In this document: one piece after another, positions 7,360 to 15,924 of the stretch
How positions within the stretch are numbered: position 1 is the stretch's first letter
How the letters are laid out: the number at the start of each line of letters is the position of its first letter
Assembly (NCBI GenBank): GCA_903231505.1
Contig: CAFBRK010000194.1
Location: 1 to 32,484, forward strand
From: Olavius algarvensis associated proteobacterium Delta 3
GTDB lineage: Bacteria; Desulfobacterota; Desulfobacteria; Desulfobacterales; CAFBRK01
Reading direction: 5' to 3'
DNA length: 32,484 nucleotides
Position numbers and translations under genes: made by a program
The notes under the pieces: model-generated
What the model saw: only the letters and a program-made list of their open reading frames with translations
Databases searched by the model: none
Told to the model about the DNA's origin: nothing

Positions 7360-10300
7360 ATGAGAGAGAAAAGTCTGTTGTCCTCTCTGCGGTTTTTCCG
7401 TCCCCGGGGAAATCGGTACGGATGTCGAGAAGAAAAGTCTGCAGACGACTGGTCTGAAACCCGATGCGGGCAGCGTGAGTGGGAGGATTTCTACCGGCGC
7501 CGATGGCAGTACGATAAAAAGGTCCGTTCCACCCACGGTGTGAACTGCACCGGATCCTGTTCCTGGGATGTCTACGTCAAAAACGGCATTCTGGTCTGGG
7601 AAACCCAGCGCACCGATTACCCGGCATGCGGTGAAGGATACCCGAATCACGAACCCCGGGGGTGCCCCCGGGGAGCCACCTATTCCTGGTACACCTACAG
7701 CCCGGTTCGTCTTAAACACCCCTTGATCCGCTCGGTTCTGGTGGATATGTGGCGGGACACGCTTCGGGAGGTTGGAGATCCGATCCATGCCTGGGAACAC
7801 ATCGTCTCCAATCCGGAAAGACGAAAAACCTATCAGCGCCTGCGGGGAAAGGGCGGATTCGTCCGGGTCTCCTGGGATGAGGCCGCCACCCTGATCGCCG
7901 CCTCGATGATTCATACCATCAAGAAATACGGTCCAGACCGCATCTTCGGGTTTACGCCGATACCGGCCATGTCCATGGTGTGCTACGCCTCCGGCGCCCG
8001 GTTTCTCTCGCTGATCGGCGGCTCCCTGATCAGCTTCTACGACTGGTACTGCGATCTGCCTCCGGCCTCACCCCAGATCTGGGGCGAGCAGACCGATGTG
8101 CCGGAAAGCGCGGACTGGTATGCGTCGACATACATGATCGTGTGGGGCAGTAATTTGCCCATGACGCGATCTCCGGATGCCCATTTCTTCACCGAAGTCC
8201 GTTATCGAGGTGCGAAGGTGGCTGCCGTGGCGCCGGATTACGCGGAATATGTCAAGTTTGCCGACCACTGGCTTCCGGCCAGGGCAGGGACCGACGCGGC
8301 TCTGACCATGGCCATGAGTCACGTGATTGTCAAAGAGTTCTACATCGATCGACAGGTCGACTACTTTACCTCCTACGCCAAGACATACACCGATCTGCCG
8401 TTTGCCGTGATCCTGAAGCCCCACGGAGATCATTTCGTTCCGGAGAGGCTCCTGCGGGCATCGAATCTCGGCCTGGGGGAGAAAAATGACCAGTGGAAGA
8501 CGGTGCTTTACGACAACACCGAGGGCCGCTTCTCCGTTCCCAATGGCAGCATCGGATTTCGCTGGAGCGACGAAGGGCGATGGAACCTCAATCTCGAGGA
8601 GGATGGCAGGCCTGTCGATCCGCTGCTCACCTATGCAGCGGCCGCCGATGATTGGAAAACAGCATCCTTTCCCCTATTCGATACCGGCGACGCCGGTATG
8701 CGAACCGGCCTCGTTCCGGCGAAAAGGATCACCACCGCCGAAGAAGAGCTTTGGGTGACCACGGTGTTTGACTTGATGGCAGCCCATCTGAATGTCGCCC
8801 GACCCGAAGCCCCGGCCGCATCGCCCGATGAGGCGGCCGATTACAGCGATCCGAAACCCTATACCCCGGGCTGGCAGGAAGCCATTACCGGGGTGCCTGC
8901 CGCCGACGCGATTCGCGTGGCCCGGGAGTTTGCCGAGAACGCGGAGAAGACCGGCGGAAAATCGCTGATATTTCTCGGTGCCGGAACCAACCACTGGTAC
9001 CACAGTGACATGATATATCGCGCCATCATCAACCTGACGACCCTCTGCGGCTGCCAGGGTGTCAACGGCGGGGGATGGGCACACTACGTGGGCCAGGAAA
9101 AGGTCCGGACCCAGGCGTCCTGGGGGCAGGTGGCGTTTGGATTGGATTGGCGCCGCCCGCCCCGGCAGCAAAACGGGACGTCGTTTTACTACTTTGCCAC
9201 CGACCAGTGGCGGTATGATAACTTCAGCGCTCAAACCATTCTCTCCCCCCTGTGCGGCAACGGACACCCCAAGCACATGGCCAATTACAACGCGATTGCC
9301 GCCCGCCTCGGATGGCTGCCGTCCTATCCCCAGTTCAATCGAAACCCCATCGATATTTGCCGGGACGCCGTTGAAAATGGCGCTCAATCCGACGCTGAGA
9401 TCATCGCTTACGCCGTCGAAAAATTGAAAACCGGCGAGCTTGAATTCGCCGTTGAAGATCCGGACAACCCGGAGAACTTTCCCCGCATGCTGTTTCTGTG
9501 GCGTGCCAATCTCCTGGGTGCCAGCGGCAAGGGCCATGAATACTTTCTCAAGCATCTGCTGGGGGTCGAAAGCGCCGTCTTGAATACCGACAGTGACTTG
9601 CGACCGGAGCAGGTCCGGTGGCGGGAGCCGGCACCGGAGGGCAAGCTGGATCTTCTTGTCACCCTGGAACTGCGCATGTCCACCAGCGCCCTGTATGCCG
9701 ACATCGCACTGCCGGCAGCCGGCTGGTACGAGATGCACGATCTGAACACCACCGACATGCACCCGTTTATCCATCCGTTCAATCCAGCCATCGATCCCCC
9801 CTGGGAGTCGCGCACCAACTGGGAGCAGTTCAAGACCATCGCCAAAAAATTTTCAGAACTGGCTGCCGGGCACCTGGACGGGGCCAAGGACCTGGTCGCA
9901 ACACCGCTGTTGCATGACAGTCCCGGAGAGATCGCCCAGGCGGAAGTTCTGGACTGGCGCACCGGGGAGACCGAGGCGGTGCCGGGCAAAACGCTTCCGA
10001 ATCTGGCCGTGGTCCATCGGGATTTTAAGAATGTCTACAAAATGATGACGGCTCTGGGGCCGCTGGCGGCGACCGCCGGCGTCGGCTCAAAGGGTGTCAT
10101 GTGGAAGGCCGAAGAGGAAGTGGCGTCACTGAAGGAGGCCCTCGGAACGATCACAGCGCCCGGTGTTAGCCAGGGGATGCCTTCCCTGGAGTCTGCCAAG
10201 CAAGTCGCCGAAACGATCCTCGCTCTTGCCCCCGAGACCAACGGCGAGACCGCTGTCAAGTCCTGGGGAAGCCTGGAGAAGAGGACAGGACTCGAGCTTC

Positions 10301-11058
10301 GGCATCTCAGTGTGCGGCGGCAGGGGGAACGATTCCGCTTCGACGACCTGACGGCCCAACCGCGAAAGATCATCACCTCTCCCATCTGGAGCGGTATCGA
10401 GTCCGACGAGCGGCGCTATTCCCCTTTTGTGATCAACATCGAGGAGAAGGTTCCCTTCCGGACCCTCACCGGCCGGGCGCAATTTTACCAGGACCACCCG
10501 TGGATGCGTGACTTCGGCGAACAGCTGCCGCTGTACCGGCCGCCGCTGGACATGTTGTCGCTGGGGTCTACCGCGGTTGACCGCGAACCGGCAAAAGAGC
10601 TGGTGCTGAACTATTTGACGCCCCATTCCAAGTGGTCGATCCACAGCACGTATTCAGACACACTGACCATGTTGACCCTGTTTCGAGGCGGGGAAGCGAT
10701 TTGGATCAACGATGAAGATGCTCGTACTATCGATGTGAAAGACAACGACTGGATCGAGTGCTTCAATGTCAACGGCGTGGTCATGGCCAAAGCCGTGGTC
10801 AGTCCGCGCATCCCCCCCGGAAAAGCGTTTATGTACCATGCCCAGGAACGATTGATTAACACTCCCGGTTCAACGCTTTCGGGTCAGCGCGGCGGCACCC
10901 ACAACAGTGTGACACGGATTATGGTCAAGCCCACCCACATGATTGGCGGGTACGCCCAGCTTAGTTATGGGTTTAACTACTACGGCCCGATCGGTTCCCA
11001 GCGAGACGAAGTGATCGTGGTCCGCAGAGCAGGGGAGGTGGACTGGTATGAAGATTAA
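7360..11058 (+). CDS. narG: Respiratory nitrate reductase alpha subunit
   Basis: Protein of 1232 aa (E. coli NarG 1247), clearly homologous along its whole length. The FS0 [4Fe-4S] ligands are His59, Cys63, Cys67 and Cys102, in HGVNCTGSCSW and EPRGCPRGA. The aspartate that binds molybdenum in the NarG group is Asp232 in WYCDLPPASP. Other hallmarks are GFTPIPAMSMV, GEQTDVPESADWY and the C-terminal PTHMIGGYAQLSYGFNYYG. It carries the bis-MGD cofactor and reduces nitrate to nitrite. There is no cleavable Tat signal; the N-terminus resembles the vestigial leader of cytoplasm-facing NarG. The ATG at 7360 follows GAGGTG. It overlaps narH by 11 bases, indicating translational coupling. Membrane-bound NarG is uncommon in sulfate reducers, so acquisition by transfer is possible. 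Confidence 0.98.
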   Translation: MREKSLLSSLRFFRPRGNRYGCREEKSADDWSETRCGQREWEDFYRRRWQYDKKVRSTHGVNCTGSCSWDVYVKNGILVWETQRTDYPACGEGYPNHEPRGCPRGATYSWYTYSPVRLKHPLIRSVLVDMWRDTLREVGDPIHAWEHIVSNPERRKTYQRLRGKGGFVRVSWDEAATLIAASMIHTIKKYGPDRIFGFTPIPAMSMVCYASGARFLSLIGGSLISFYDWYCDLPPASPQIWGEQTDVPESADWYASTYMIVWGSNLPMTRSPDAHFFTEVRYRGAKVAAVAPDYAEYVKFADHWLPARAGTDAALTMAMSHVIVKEFYIDRQVDYFTSYAKTYTDLPFAVILKPHGDHFVPERLLRASNLGLGEKNDQWKTVLYDNTEGRFSVPNGSIGFRWSDEGRWNLNLEEDGRPVDPLLTYAAAADDWKTASFPLFDTGDAGMRTGLVPAKRITTAEEELWVTTVFDLMAAHLNVARPEAPAASPDEAADYSDPKPYTPGWQEAITGVPAADAIRVAREFAENAEKTGGKSLIFLGAGTNHWYHSDMIYRAIINLTTLCGCQGVNGGGWAHYVGQEKVRTQASWGQVAFGLDWRRPPRQQNGTSFYYFATDQWRYDNFSAQTILSPLCGNGHPKHMANYNAIAARLGWLPSYPQFNRNPIDICRDAVENGAQSDAEIIAYAVEKLKTGELEFAVEDPDNPENFPRMLFLWRANLLGASGKGHEYFLKHLLGVESAVLNTDSDLRPEQVRWREPAPEGKLDLLVTLELRMSTSALYADIALPAAGWYEMHDLNTTDMHPFIHPFNPAIDPPWESRTNWEQFKTIAKKFSELAAGHLDGAKDLVATPLLHDSPGEIAQAEVLDWRTGETEAVPGKTLPNLAVVHRDFKNVYKMMTALGPLAATAGVGSKGVMWKAEEEVASLKEALGTITAPGVSQGMPSLESAKQVAETILALAPETNGETAVKSWGSLEKRTGLELRHLSVRRQGERFRFDDLTAQPRKIITSPIWSGIESDERRYSPFVINIEEKVPFRTLTGRAQFYQDHPWMRDFGEQLPLYRPPLDMLSLGSTAVDREPAKELVLNYLTPHSKWSIHSTYSDTLTMLTLFRGGEAIWINDEDARTIDVKDNDWIECFNVNGVVMAKAVVSPRIPPGKAFMYHAQERLINTPGSTLSGQRGGTHNSVTRIMVKPTHMIGGYAQLSYGFNYYGPIGSQRDEVIVVRRAGEVDWYED

Positions 11059-12472
11059 GGCACAAACCGCCATGGTGTTGAATCTGGACAAGTGTATCGG
11101 CTGCCACACTTGCAGCATCCCGTGCAAGAACGTTTGGACCACTCGCAAGGGAGCCGAATACATGTGGTTTAACAATGTTGAGTGCAAGCCGGGCATCGGT
11201 TATCCGAAAAAATGGGAGAACCAGGATGTCCACCGGGGCGGGTGGCAGCTTAAAAACGGCCGGCTGGAACTGAAAGCCGGCGGCCGCCTCCATAAGGGGA
11301 TCAACATCTTCCACAACCCGGATCTGCCGACCATCGACGAGTATTACGAGCCCTGGAATTACGATTACGAGAGCCTGATAACCAGCCCCGAGCGAAAACA
11401 CCAACCGTCGATCCGCCCGCGGTCTCAATTGACCGGAAAGCACATGGACCTGAGCTGGGGACCGAACTGGGAAGACGACCTAGCCGGTGCATCTGAAACC
11501 GCCGTCGGCGACATCAATTTCAGAGACCTCGACCACGCACTCTATCTGCAGTTCCGCAATGTGTTCATGTTTTACTTGCCGCGCCTGTGCGAGCATTGCC
11601 TGAACCCGGCCTGTGTGGCCTCCTGTCCGTCAGGGGCCATGTACAAGCGCGAAGAGGACGGCATTGTGCTGGTCGATCAGGAGCGCTGCCGGGGCTGGCG
11701 GTACTGCGTCTCCGGATGTCCCTACAAGAAAGTCTATTTTAACTGGAAGACCGGCAGGGCGGAGAAATGCATTTTCTGCTACCCCCGGGTGGAGGCGGGA
11801 ATGACCACCCTTTGCGCGCATACCTGTGTCGGGCGCATCCGCTATGTGGGCCTGTTTCTGTATGATGCCGACCGCATTGCGGAGGTCGCGTCTGCCAAGG
11901 AGGACACGGATGTCTACCCGGCCCATCTGGACATATTGCTCGACCCGGAAGATCCGGAGGTCACAGATCGGGCTGCCGCACAGGGGATGGCTCCCAATGT
12001 GATCGATGCGGCGCTGCGTTCCCCGGTGTACAAGCTGGCCAAAGCGTGGAAACTGGCCCTGCCCCTTCATCCGGAGTTTCGAACACTGCCGATGGTCTGG
12101 TACATTCCCCCGCTGAGCCCGATCCGTGACTATGCCGAACCCGGGCAGGAGAGCGATCTCATCGACCGGCTCCGGATTCCGGTACGTTTTCTGGCCAATC
12201 TCCTGACGGCAGGAGACGAAGCGCCGGTCCGGCTGGCACTCCATCGCCTGTCAGCCGTCCGTCACTACATGCGCTCGGTCCGGGTCGAGGGGCAGGCGGA
12301 TGAAGCGCTGCTGCAAGCGGTGGGTTTGGACCGGGACACGACAGAGGCCGTCTATCGGCTGCTTGCCCTGGCACGATTTGACGAACGATATGTGTTACCC
12401 ACGACCCGGCCCGACGCATCGCAACTGCATCAATTCCAGGGGAGGTGTGGATTTAACCCGGATGCGGCATGA
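11048..12472 (+). CDS. narH: Respiratory nitrate reductase beta subunit
   Basis: Protein of 474 aa (E. coli 512; the shortfall is mainly at the C-terminus). It carries four iron-sulfur motifs that relay electrons from NarI haem to NarG: C16-C19-C22-C26 in CIGCHTCSIPC, then CEHCLNPACVASCP, then CRGWRYCVSGCP, then CIFCYP with CAHTC. In the third motif Trp replaces a Cys, the usual mark of the [3Fe-4S] cluster. The family segments WKLALPLHPEFRTLPMVWY and PVRFLANLLTAGD are present. The ATG at 11048 lies within the end of narG and has GGGGAGG upstream. The protein sits on the cytoplasmic face in complex with NarG and NarI. Confidence 0.97.
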   Translation: MKIKAQTAMVLNLDKCIGCHTCSIPCKNVWTTRKGAEYMWFNNVECKPGIGYPKKWENQDVHRGGWQLKNGRLELKAGGRLHKGINIFHNPDLPTIDEYYEPWNYDYESLITSPERKHQPSIRPRSQLTGKHMDLSWGPNWEDDLAGASETAVGDINFRDLDHALYLQFRNVFMFYLPRLCEHCLNPACVASCPSGAMYKREEDGIVLVDQERCRGWRYCVSGCPYKKVYFNWKTGRAEKCIFCYPRVEAGMTTLCAHTCVGRIRYVGLFLYDADRIAEVASAKEDTDVYPAHLDILLDPEDPEVTDRAAAQGMAPNVIDAALRSPVYKLAKAWKLALPLHPEFRTLPMVWYIPPLSPIRDYAEPGQESDLIDRLRIPVRFLANLLTAGDEAPVRLALHRLSAVRHYMRSVRVEGQADEALLQAVGLDRDTTEAVYRLLALARFDERYVLPTTRPDASQLHQFQGRCGFNPDAA

Positions 12473-12550
12473 CGTCGTTTCCAAAAACCCGTGGATGCAA
12501 CCGGACGTATCACGATACCTTTCCGGAAACACAACAAAGGATTTTCGTCG

Positions 12551-13105
12551 ATGAATCTCAAGGAACGCTACCTAAAGTTATTATCGATACTTCTGGACTA
12601 TCCTGACGAAGGGTTTTTAAACGGTCTGCCGGAGGTGGGAAGGGCCGTGGCACATCTACCGGAAGGGGAGCAGCGGAGCAGTCTGGATGCTTTTCTACAG
12701 GAGATAAGGAGTCTTTCCCCGATCCGGGCACAGGAGCGATACACATCGATATTCGACCTGACGCCATCCACGACACTAAGTATGACCTATCACCAGTGCG
12801 GCGACGGGGAAAAGCGGGCCGGCGTACTGGCACAACTTCAGCAGGTCTATGGCTGCTCGGGGTATACCACGAGCTCCGGAGATCTGCCCGATTACCTGCC
12901 GATGATTCTGGAATTTCTGTCACTGTGCCCGGAGGCCCCGGGACAGGAGGTCCTCTGGAATTGCCTCGAGCCGCTTAACGGATTGATCGGTCGGCTCCGG
13001 GAAACCGCTCCGTCATATGCGGCGCTGCTGATGCCATTGGAAGGTGTCCGGAAAGAGGCAACCGATGGGCCGGCACCTCCGGGAATGGGAGACCGGCACC
13101 CCTGA
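12551..13105 (+). CDS. narJ: Nitrate reductase assembly chaperone
   Basis: Protein of 184 aa, shorter than E. coli NarJ (236). It belongs to the NarJ/TorD-type chaperones that hold apo-NarG until molybdenum cofactor and FS0 are inserted. Recognisable parts are LLSILLDYPDEGFL near the N-terminus, the central ERYTSIFDLTPSTTLSMTYH, and DLPDYLPMILEFLSLCPE. The ATG at 12551 has AAAGGA 9 bases upstream; the in-frame ATG at 12491 lies within a longer frame with no ribosome site. It is 78 bases after narH and 60 before narI, the standard G-H-J-I order. Confidence 0.95.
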   Translation: MNLKERYLKLLSILLDYPDEGFLNGLPEVGRAVAHLPEGEQRSSLDAFLQEIRSLSPIRAQERYTSIFDLTPSTTLSMTYHQCGDGEKRAGVLAQLQQVYGCSGYTTSSGDLPDYLPMILEFLSLCPEAPGQEVLWNCLEPLNGLIGRLRETAPSYAALLMPLEGVRKEATDGPAPPGMGDRHP

Positions 13106-13136
13106 ACCAGCCCACACCGGAATAGATTATTCACGG

Positions 13137-13151
13137 CGCCCCGATGGGGCG
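13137..13151 (+). repeat. GC-rich hairpin between narJ and narI
   Basis: CGCCCC-GAT-GGGGCG forms a perfect 6-bp stem with a 3-base loop. It ends a few bases before the narI ribosome site (AGGAG). No U-tract follows. It could modulate narI translation or mRNA stability. Confidence 0.4.
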
Positions 13152-13165
13152 GATAGGAGTCGATC

Positions 13166-13888
13166 ATGGATCTGGTCTATGAGCTCATATTTACGGTGTT
13201 TCCATACCTGTGCCTGACTGTTTTTGTTCTGGGGCACGCGTATCGCTACGTGACTGATCGGTATAAATGGAACGCCCGGTCCAGCGAGTTTCTGGAAAAA
13301 AAGTCCCTTTTCTGGGGAGCCATACTGTTTCACATCGGCATTATCCTCACATTTGTGGGGCATGCGGGCGGGTTGCTCATTCCCCAGACCTATTATGATC
13401 TGTTCGGCATCACCGGCGACATGCACCTGTCCATCGCCCACTGGACGGGCGAGGTGGTGGGTATCGCCGCCCTTCTCGGCTGTCTGCTCCTGCTGGGGCG
13501 CCGCCTGTTCAACCTCCGTGTGCGGGCGGCCGGCACCTTCAACGACCTGTTCACCCTCGGGGCCCTTGCGATTGTGATCGGCACCGGGGTCTACAACGTG
13601 TTTTTCGGCCGGTACAATGTGCTCTACAGCGTGGCCCCATGGATCCGGGGAATCGTCACGTTCAGCCCGGATCCCGACCTGATGCGTCCGGTGCCTCTCA
13701 GCTTCAAGATCCATGTCACGGCGGCGTGGGCTCTTTTAGGGTTCTCGCCCTTTAGCCGGCTGGTCCACATATGGAGTGTACCCGTATTCTACTTTTTCCG
13801 GCGCCACATACTGTTCCGTCGCCGCGCAACGGGCGGCACCGGTGCCGAGGCCCTGAGCTCCCCGGCGCCAGGTGGAAAGGAGGGATGA
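13166..13888 (+). CDS. narI: Respiratory nitrate reductase gamma subunit (cytochrome b)
   Basis: Protein of 240 aa with five hydrophobic helices. Both haem-b ligand pairs are present: His56 and His66 at the same numbers as in E. coli, and His183 and His201 corresponding to E. coli His187 and His205. NarI anchors NarGH in the inner membrane, oxidises quinol on the periplasmic side and passes electrons through two haems to NarH. The start at 13166 has AGGAG with a 6-base spacer. Its stop is one base before the narK start, suggesting coupled translation. The basic, Gly-rich tail after about residue 217 looks like a cytoplasmic extension. Confidence 0.96.
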   Translation: MDLVYELIFTVFPYLCLTVFVLGHAYRYVTDRYKWNARSSEFLEKKSLFWGAILFHIGIILTFVGHAGGLLIPQTYYDLFGITGDMHLSIAHWTGEVVGIAALLGCLLLLGRRLFNLRVRAAGTFNDLFTLGALAIVIGTGVYNVFFGRYNVLYSVAPWIRGIVTFSPDPDLMRPVPLSFKIHVTAAWALLGFSPFSRLVHIWSVPVFYFFRRHILFRRRATGGTGAEALSSPAPGGKEG

Positions 13889-13889
13889 C

Positions 13890-15200
13890 ATGAGCGACGA
13901 AAACGTCTGTTACGCCCAGTCGAGCCGGGGTGCCGCCCTGTTCTGGACAACTCTGGCCTTTTTCGGCGGATTTGCCGGGGTTTCCGCATTCGGTCCCATC
14001 GTGTCCAAGCTCAAAGATGCTCTGGCCTTGAGCCCCCTGGCGATGGGACTGATGGCTGCCAGCCCGGCGCTGACCGGGTCGCTGCTTCGGATTCCCTTCG
14101 GCGCCATGGTCGATCGCATGGGGGGCAAAAAACCGATTCTCATTCTACTGGTGTTGGCCGCCCTGGGGATTGCCGGAATCACGATGATGTTCTGGATGTA
14201 TCCTGCACCGACGCCCTCCCAATATCCCTTCTTCCTGATTTTCGGTATGCTCTGCGGGTCGGGTATCGCCGTCTTTTCGGTCGGCATTCCGACCGTCTCC
14301 TACTGGTATCCTCAGAAAACCCAGGGGTCGGCGTTGGCGATCTACGCCGGTCTGGGCAATCTGGCACCCGGCTTGTTCGCCCTGCTGCTTCCGTTTCTGG
14401 TCATTTCCCTGGGATTTAGCGCCTCCTACGTCATCTGGTCTGCCCTGCTGGTGGTACTGGTAGTGCTCATCCTTCTTTTTATGAAGGACGCACCGTATTT
14501 TCAGTACCGGGAGATGGGCATCGACATCGATCCCGACGCGCTGCTGCTCGCCTGCGGGGAGGAACTGGTGCCGTCCGGCACCGCCATGGAATCGATCCGA
14601 AAGGCCGGATCCGATTGGCGGACCTGGATTTTGACATATTTTTATTTTGTCACCTTCGGCGGGTTTATCGCGTTGACCGTCTGGTTCCCGACCTACTGGT
14701 CCCAGCTGCATCATGTCAGCCTGGTGAAAGCCGGCGGACTTACAGCGCTTTACTCTCTCTCTGCAAGCCTGCTCCGGGTTCTGGGGGGCTATGCCTCTGA
14801 TAAGATCGGCGGCGAGAAGGTCACGTTGCTGTCATTTGTCGTTGTCGGCATCGGGGCGCTTTTTATGGGCGTTTCAGCAACCTCTGGAGGGTTGGCGACA
14901 GCCGGCATGATGATCATGGCCCTGGGAATGGGGTTTGCCAATGCTGCGGTGTTCAAGCTGGTTCCCAAGTACAGCCCGGCGGCAGTAGGTGGTGCGGCCG
15001 GGATCGTGGGCGGTCTGGGGGCGTTCGGTGGCTTTGTCATTCCGCCCCTGATGGGCCTTTTTGTCAAATACAAAGGCCTGCCCGGCTATTCCCATGGATT
15101 TTATGTCTTCCTCGGTCTGTCTGCGGCGGCCCTGATGCTGTTCGGGGTGCTCCATCGCGCCAGCGCCGAGCCCGGGAAAGAGGCGGTGGCGGCTCCATGA
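13890..15200 (+). CDS. narK: Nitrate/nitrite transporter, NarK family (MFS)
   Basis: Protein of 436 aa with twelve predicted membrane helices. The two substrate-binding arginines of the nitrate/nitrite porter family are Arg67 (LLRIPFGAMVDRMGG) and Arg296 (LLRVLGGYASDKIGG). Both nitrate-signature segments are visible: AGLGNLAPG at about 153-161 and GFANAAVFKLVP with GIVGGLGAFGGF at about 348-385. The ATG at 13890 follows AAAGGAGG with a 6-base spacer, so it supersedes an in-frame start 18 bases upstream inside narI. It is placed after narGHJI rather than before. It supplies cytoplasmic NarG with nitrate, by proton symport or nitrate/nitrite exchange; the sequence alone does not decide which. 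Confidence 0.95.
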   Translation: MSDENVCYAQSSRGAALFWTTLAFFGGFAGVSAFGPIVSKLKDALALSPLAMGLMAASPALTGSLLRIPFGAMVDRMGGKKPILILLVLAALGIAGITMMFWMYPAPTPSQYPFFLIFGMLCGSGIAVFSVGIPTVSYWYPQKTQGSALAIYAGLGNLAPGLFALLLPFLVISLGFSASYVIWSALLVVLVVLILLFMKDAPYFQYREMGIDIDPDALLLACGEELVPSGTAMESIRKAGSDWRTWILTYFYFVTFGGFIALTVWFPTYWSQLHHVSLVKAGGLTALYSLSASLLRVLGGYASDKIGGEKVTLLSFVVVGIGALFMGVSATSGGLATAGMMIMALGMGFANAAVFKLVPKYSPAAVGGAAGIVGGLGAFGGFVIPPLMGLFVKYKGLPGYSHGFYVFLGLSAAALMLFGVLHRASAEPGKEAVAAP

Positions 15201-15210
15201 GTGATCGAGG

Positions 15211-15233
15211 CCGGGGTGGAATCACCGCCCCGG
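15211..15233 (+). repeat. GC-rich hairpin between narK and the fmdE-like gene
   Basis: CCGGGG and CCCCGG flank an 11-base centre that itself contains a GGTG/CACC pairing option. The hairpin lies just after the narK stop. No U-run follows, so it may lower read-through or protect the upstream mRNA rather than end transcription. Confidence 0.4.
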
Positions 15234-15272
15234 GGGTAAACACCCGAAGCATAACCCTTGCGGAGCGAACAA

Positions 15273-15908
15273 ATGGTGCCAATTATGGAAAGTAACCGGT
15301 TGGATCAGCGCGTGTGCGGCCGTCCCCTGGGCGACTGCCTTGAGATCATTGAACGGTTTCACGGATGGCAGGCGCCCGGGCTGGTACTGGGTCTGTTCAT
15401 GGTCGACATGGCCAGCGAATTTATCGGCAAAGGCGTCGAAGCCGATGCCATCGTCGAGACGCGGCACTGTCTGCCGGACGCCATTCAATTGTTCACACCC
15501 TGCACGGTGGGAAACGGGTGGATGAAAATACTCGATTGGGACAAGTTCGCTCTGAGCCTGTATGACCGGTGGACCAAACAGGGTGTTCGGGTGTGGCTCG
15601 ATCTGGATAAAGCGGCTCGATATACGAATCTTTACAAATGGTATATGCGGTTAATACCCAAGAAAGCGCTGCCGTTGCCGGTGCTTCTGGACACCATCCT
15701 GGAGGCCGGGCAAGATGTGCTCTCATCCGAATGCATCAAATTGACACAATTTCACAAACGTGAGAAAAAGACAGACGTTCTGGTCTGTCCGATTTGCAAT
15801 GAGGCATTCAAAGCCGACCAGGGCAACATCTGCTTTTCCTGCCAGGGTGGCGGATATTACGAAAGCATCGCTTTCCACGCCGCTGCGGCGTTCGGCAACA
15901 GTAGATAG
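15273..15908 (+). CDS. FmdE-family protein with C-terminal zinc ribbon
   Basis: Protein of 211 aa. The N-terminal two thirds match the FmdE (formylmethanofuran dehydrogenase subunit E) domain: FHGWQAPGLVLG at about 29-40 and CLPDAIQLFTPCTVGNG at about 66-82. The second histidine of the usual FHGH is replaced by Trp. A zinc ribbon (CPIC and CFSC) closes the protein. FmdE-domain proteins without the rest of Fmd are common in anaerobic bacteria near molybdenum or tungsten enzymes, with no settled biochemical function. The ATG at 15273 has GGAG with a 7-base spacer. It is followed 16 bases later by a molybdopterin-binding protein gene, so a shared role in molybdenum cofactor handling for NarG is a reasonable inference. 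Confidence 0.85.
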   Translation: MVPIMESNRLDQRVCGRPLGDCLEIIERFHGWQAPGLVLGLFMVDMASEFIGKGVEADAIVETRHCLPDAIQLFTPCTVGNGWMKILDWDKFALSLYDRWTKQGVRVWLDLDKAARYTNLYKWYMRLIPKKALPLPVLLDTILEAGQDVLSSECIKLTQFHKREKKTDVLVCPICNEAFKADQGNICFSCQGGGYYESIAFHAAAAFGNSR

Positions 15909-15924
15909 TCAGGGAGACATCGCG

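Noticed and set aside
12367..12381. TGGCACGATTTGACG inside narH as a sigma-54 promoter.
   Set aside because: The -12 TTGC element is missing at the required spacing, and it lies within a coding region.
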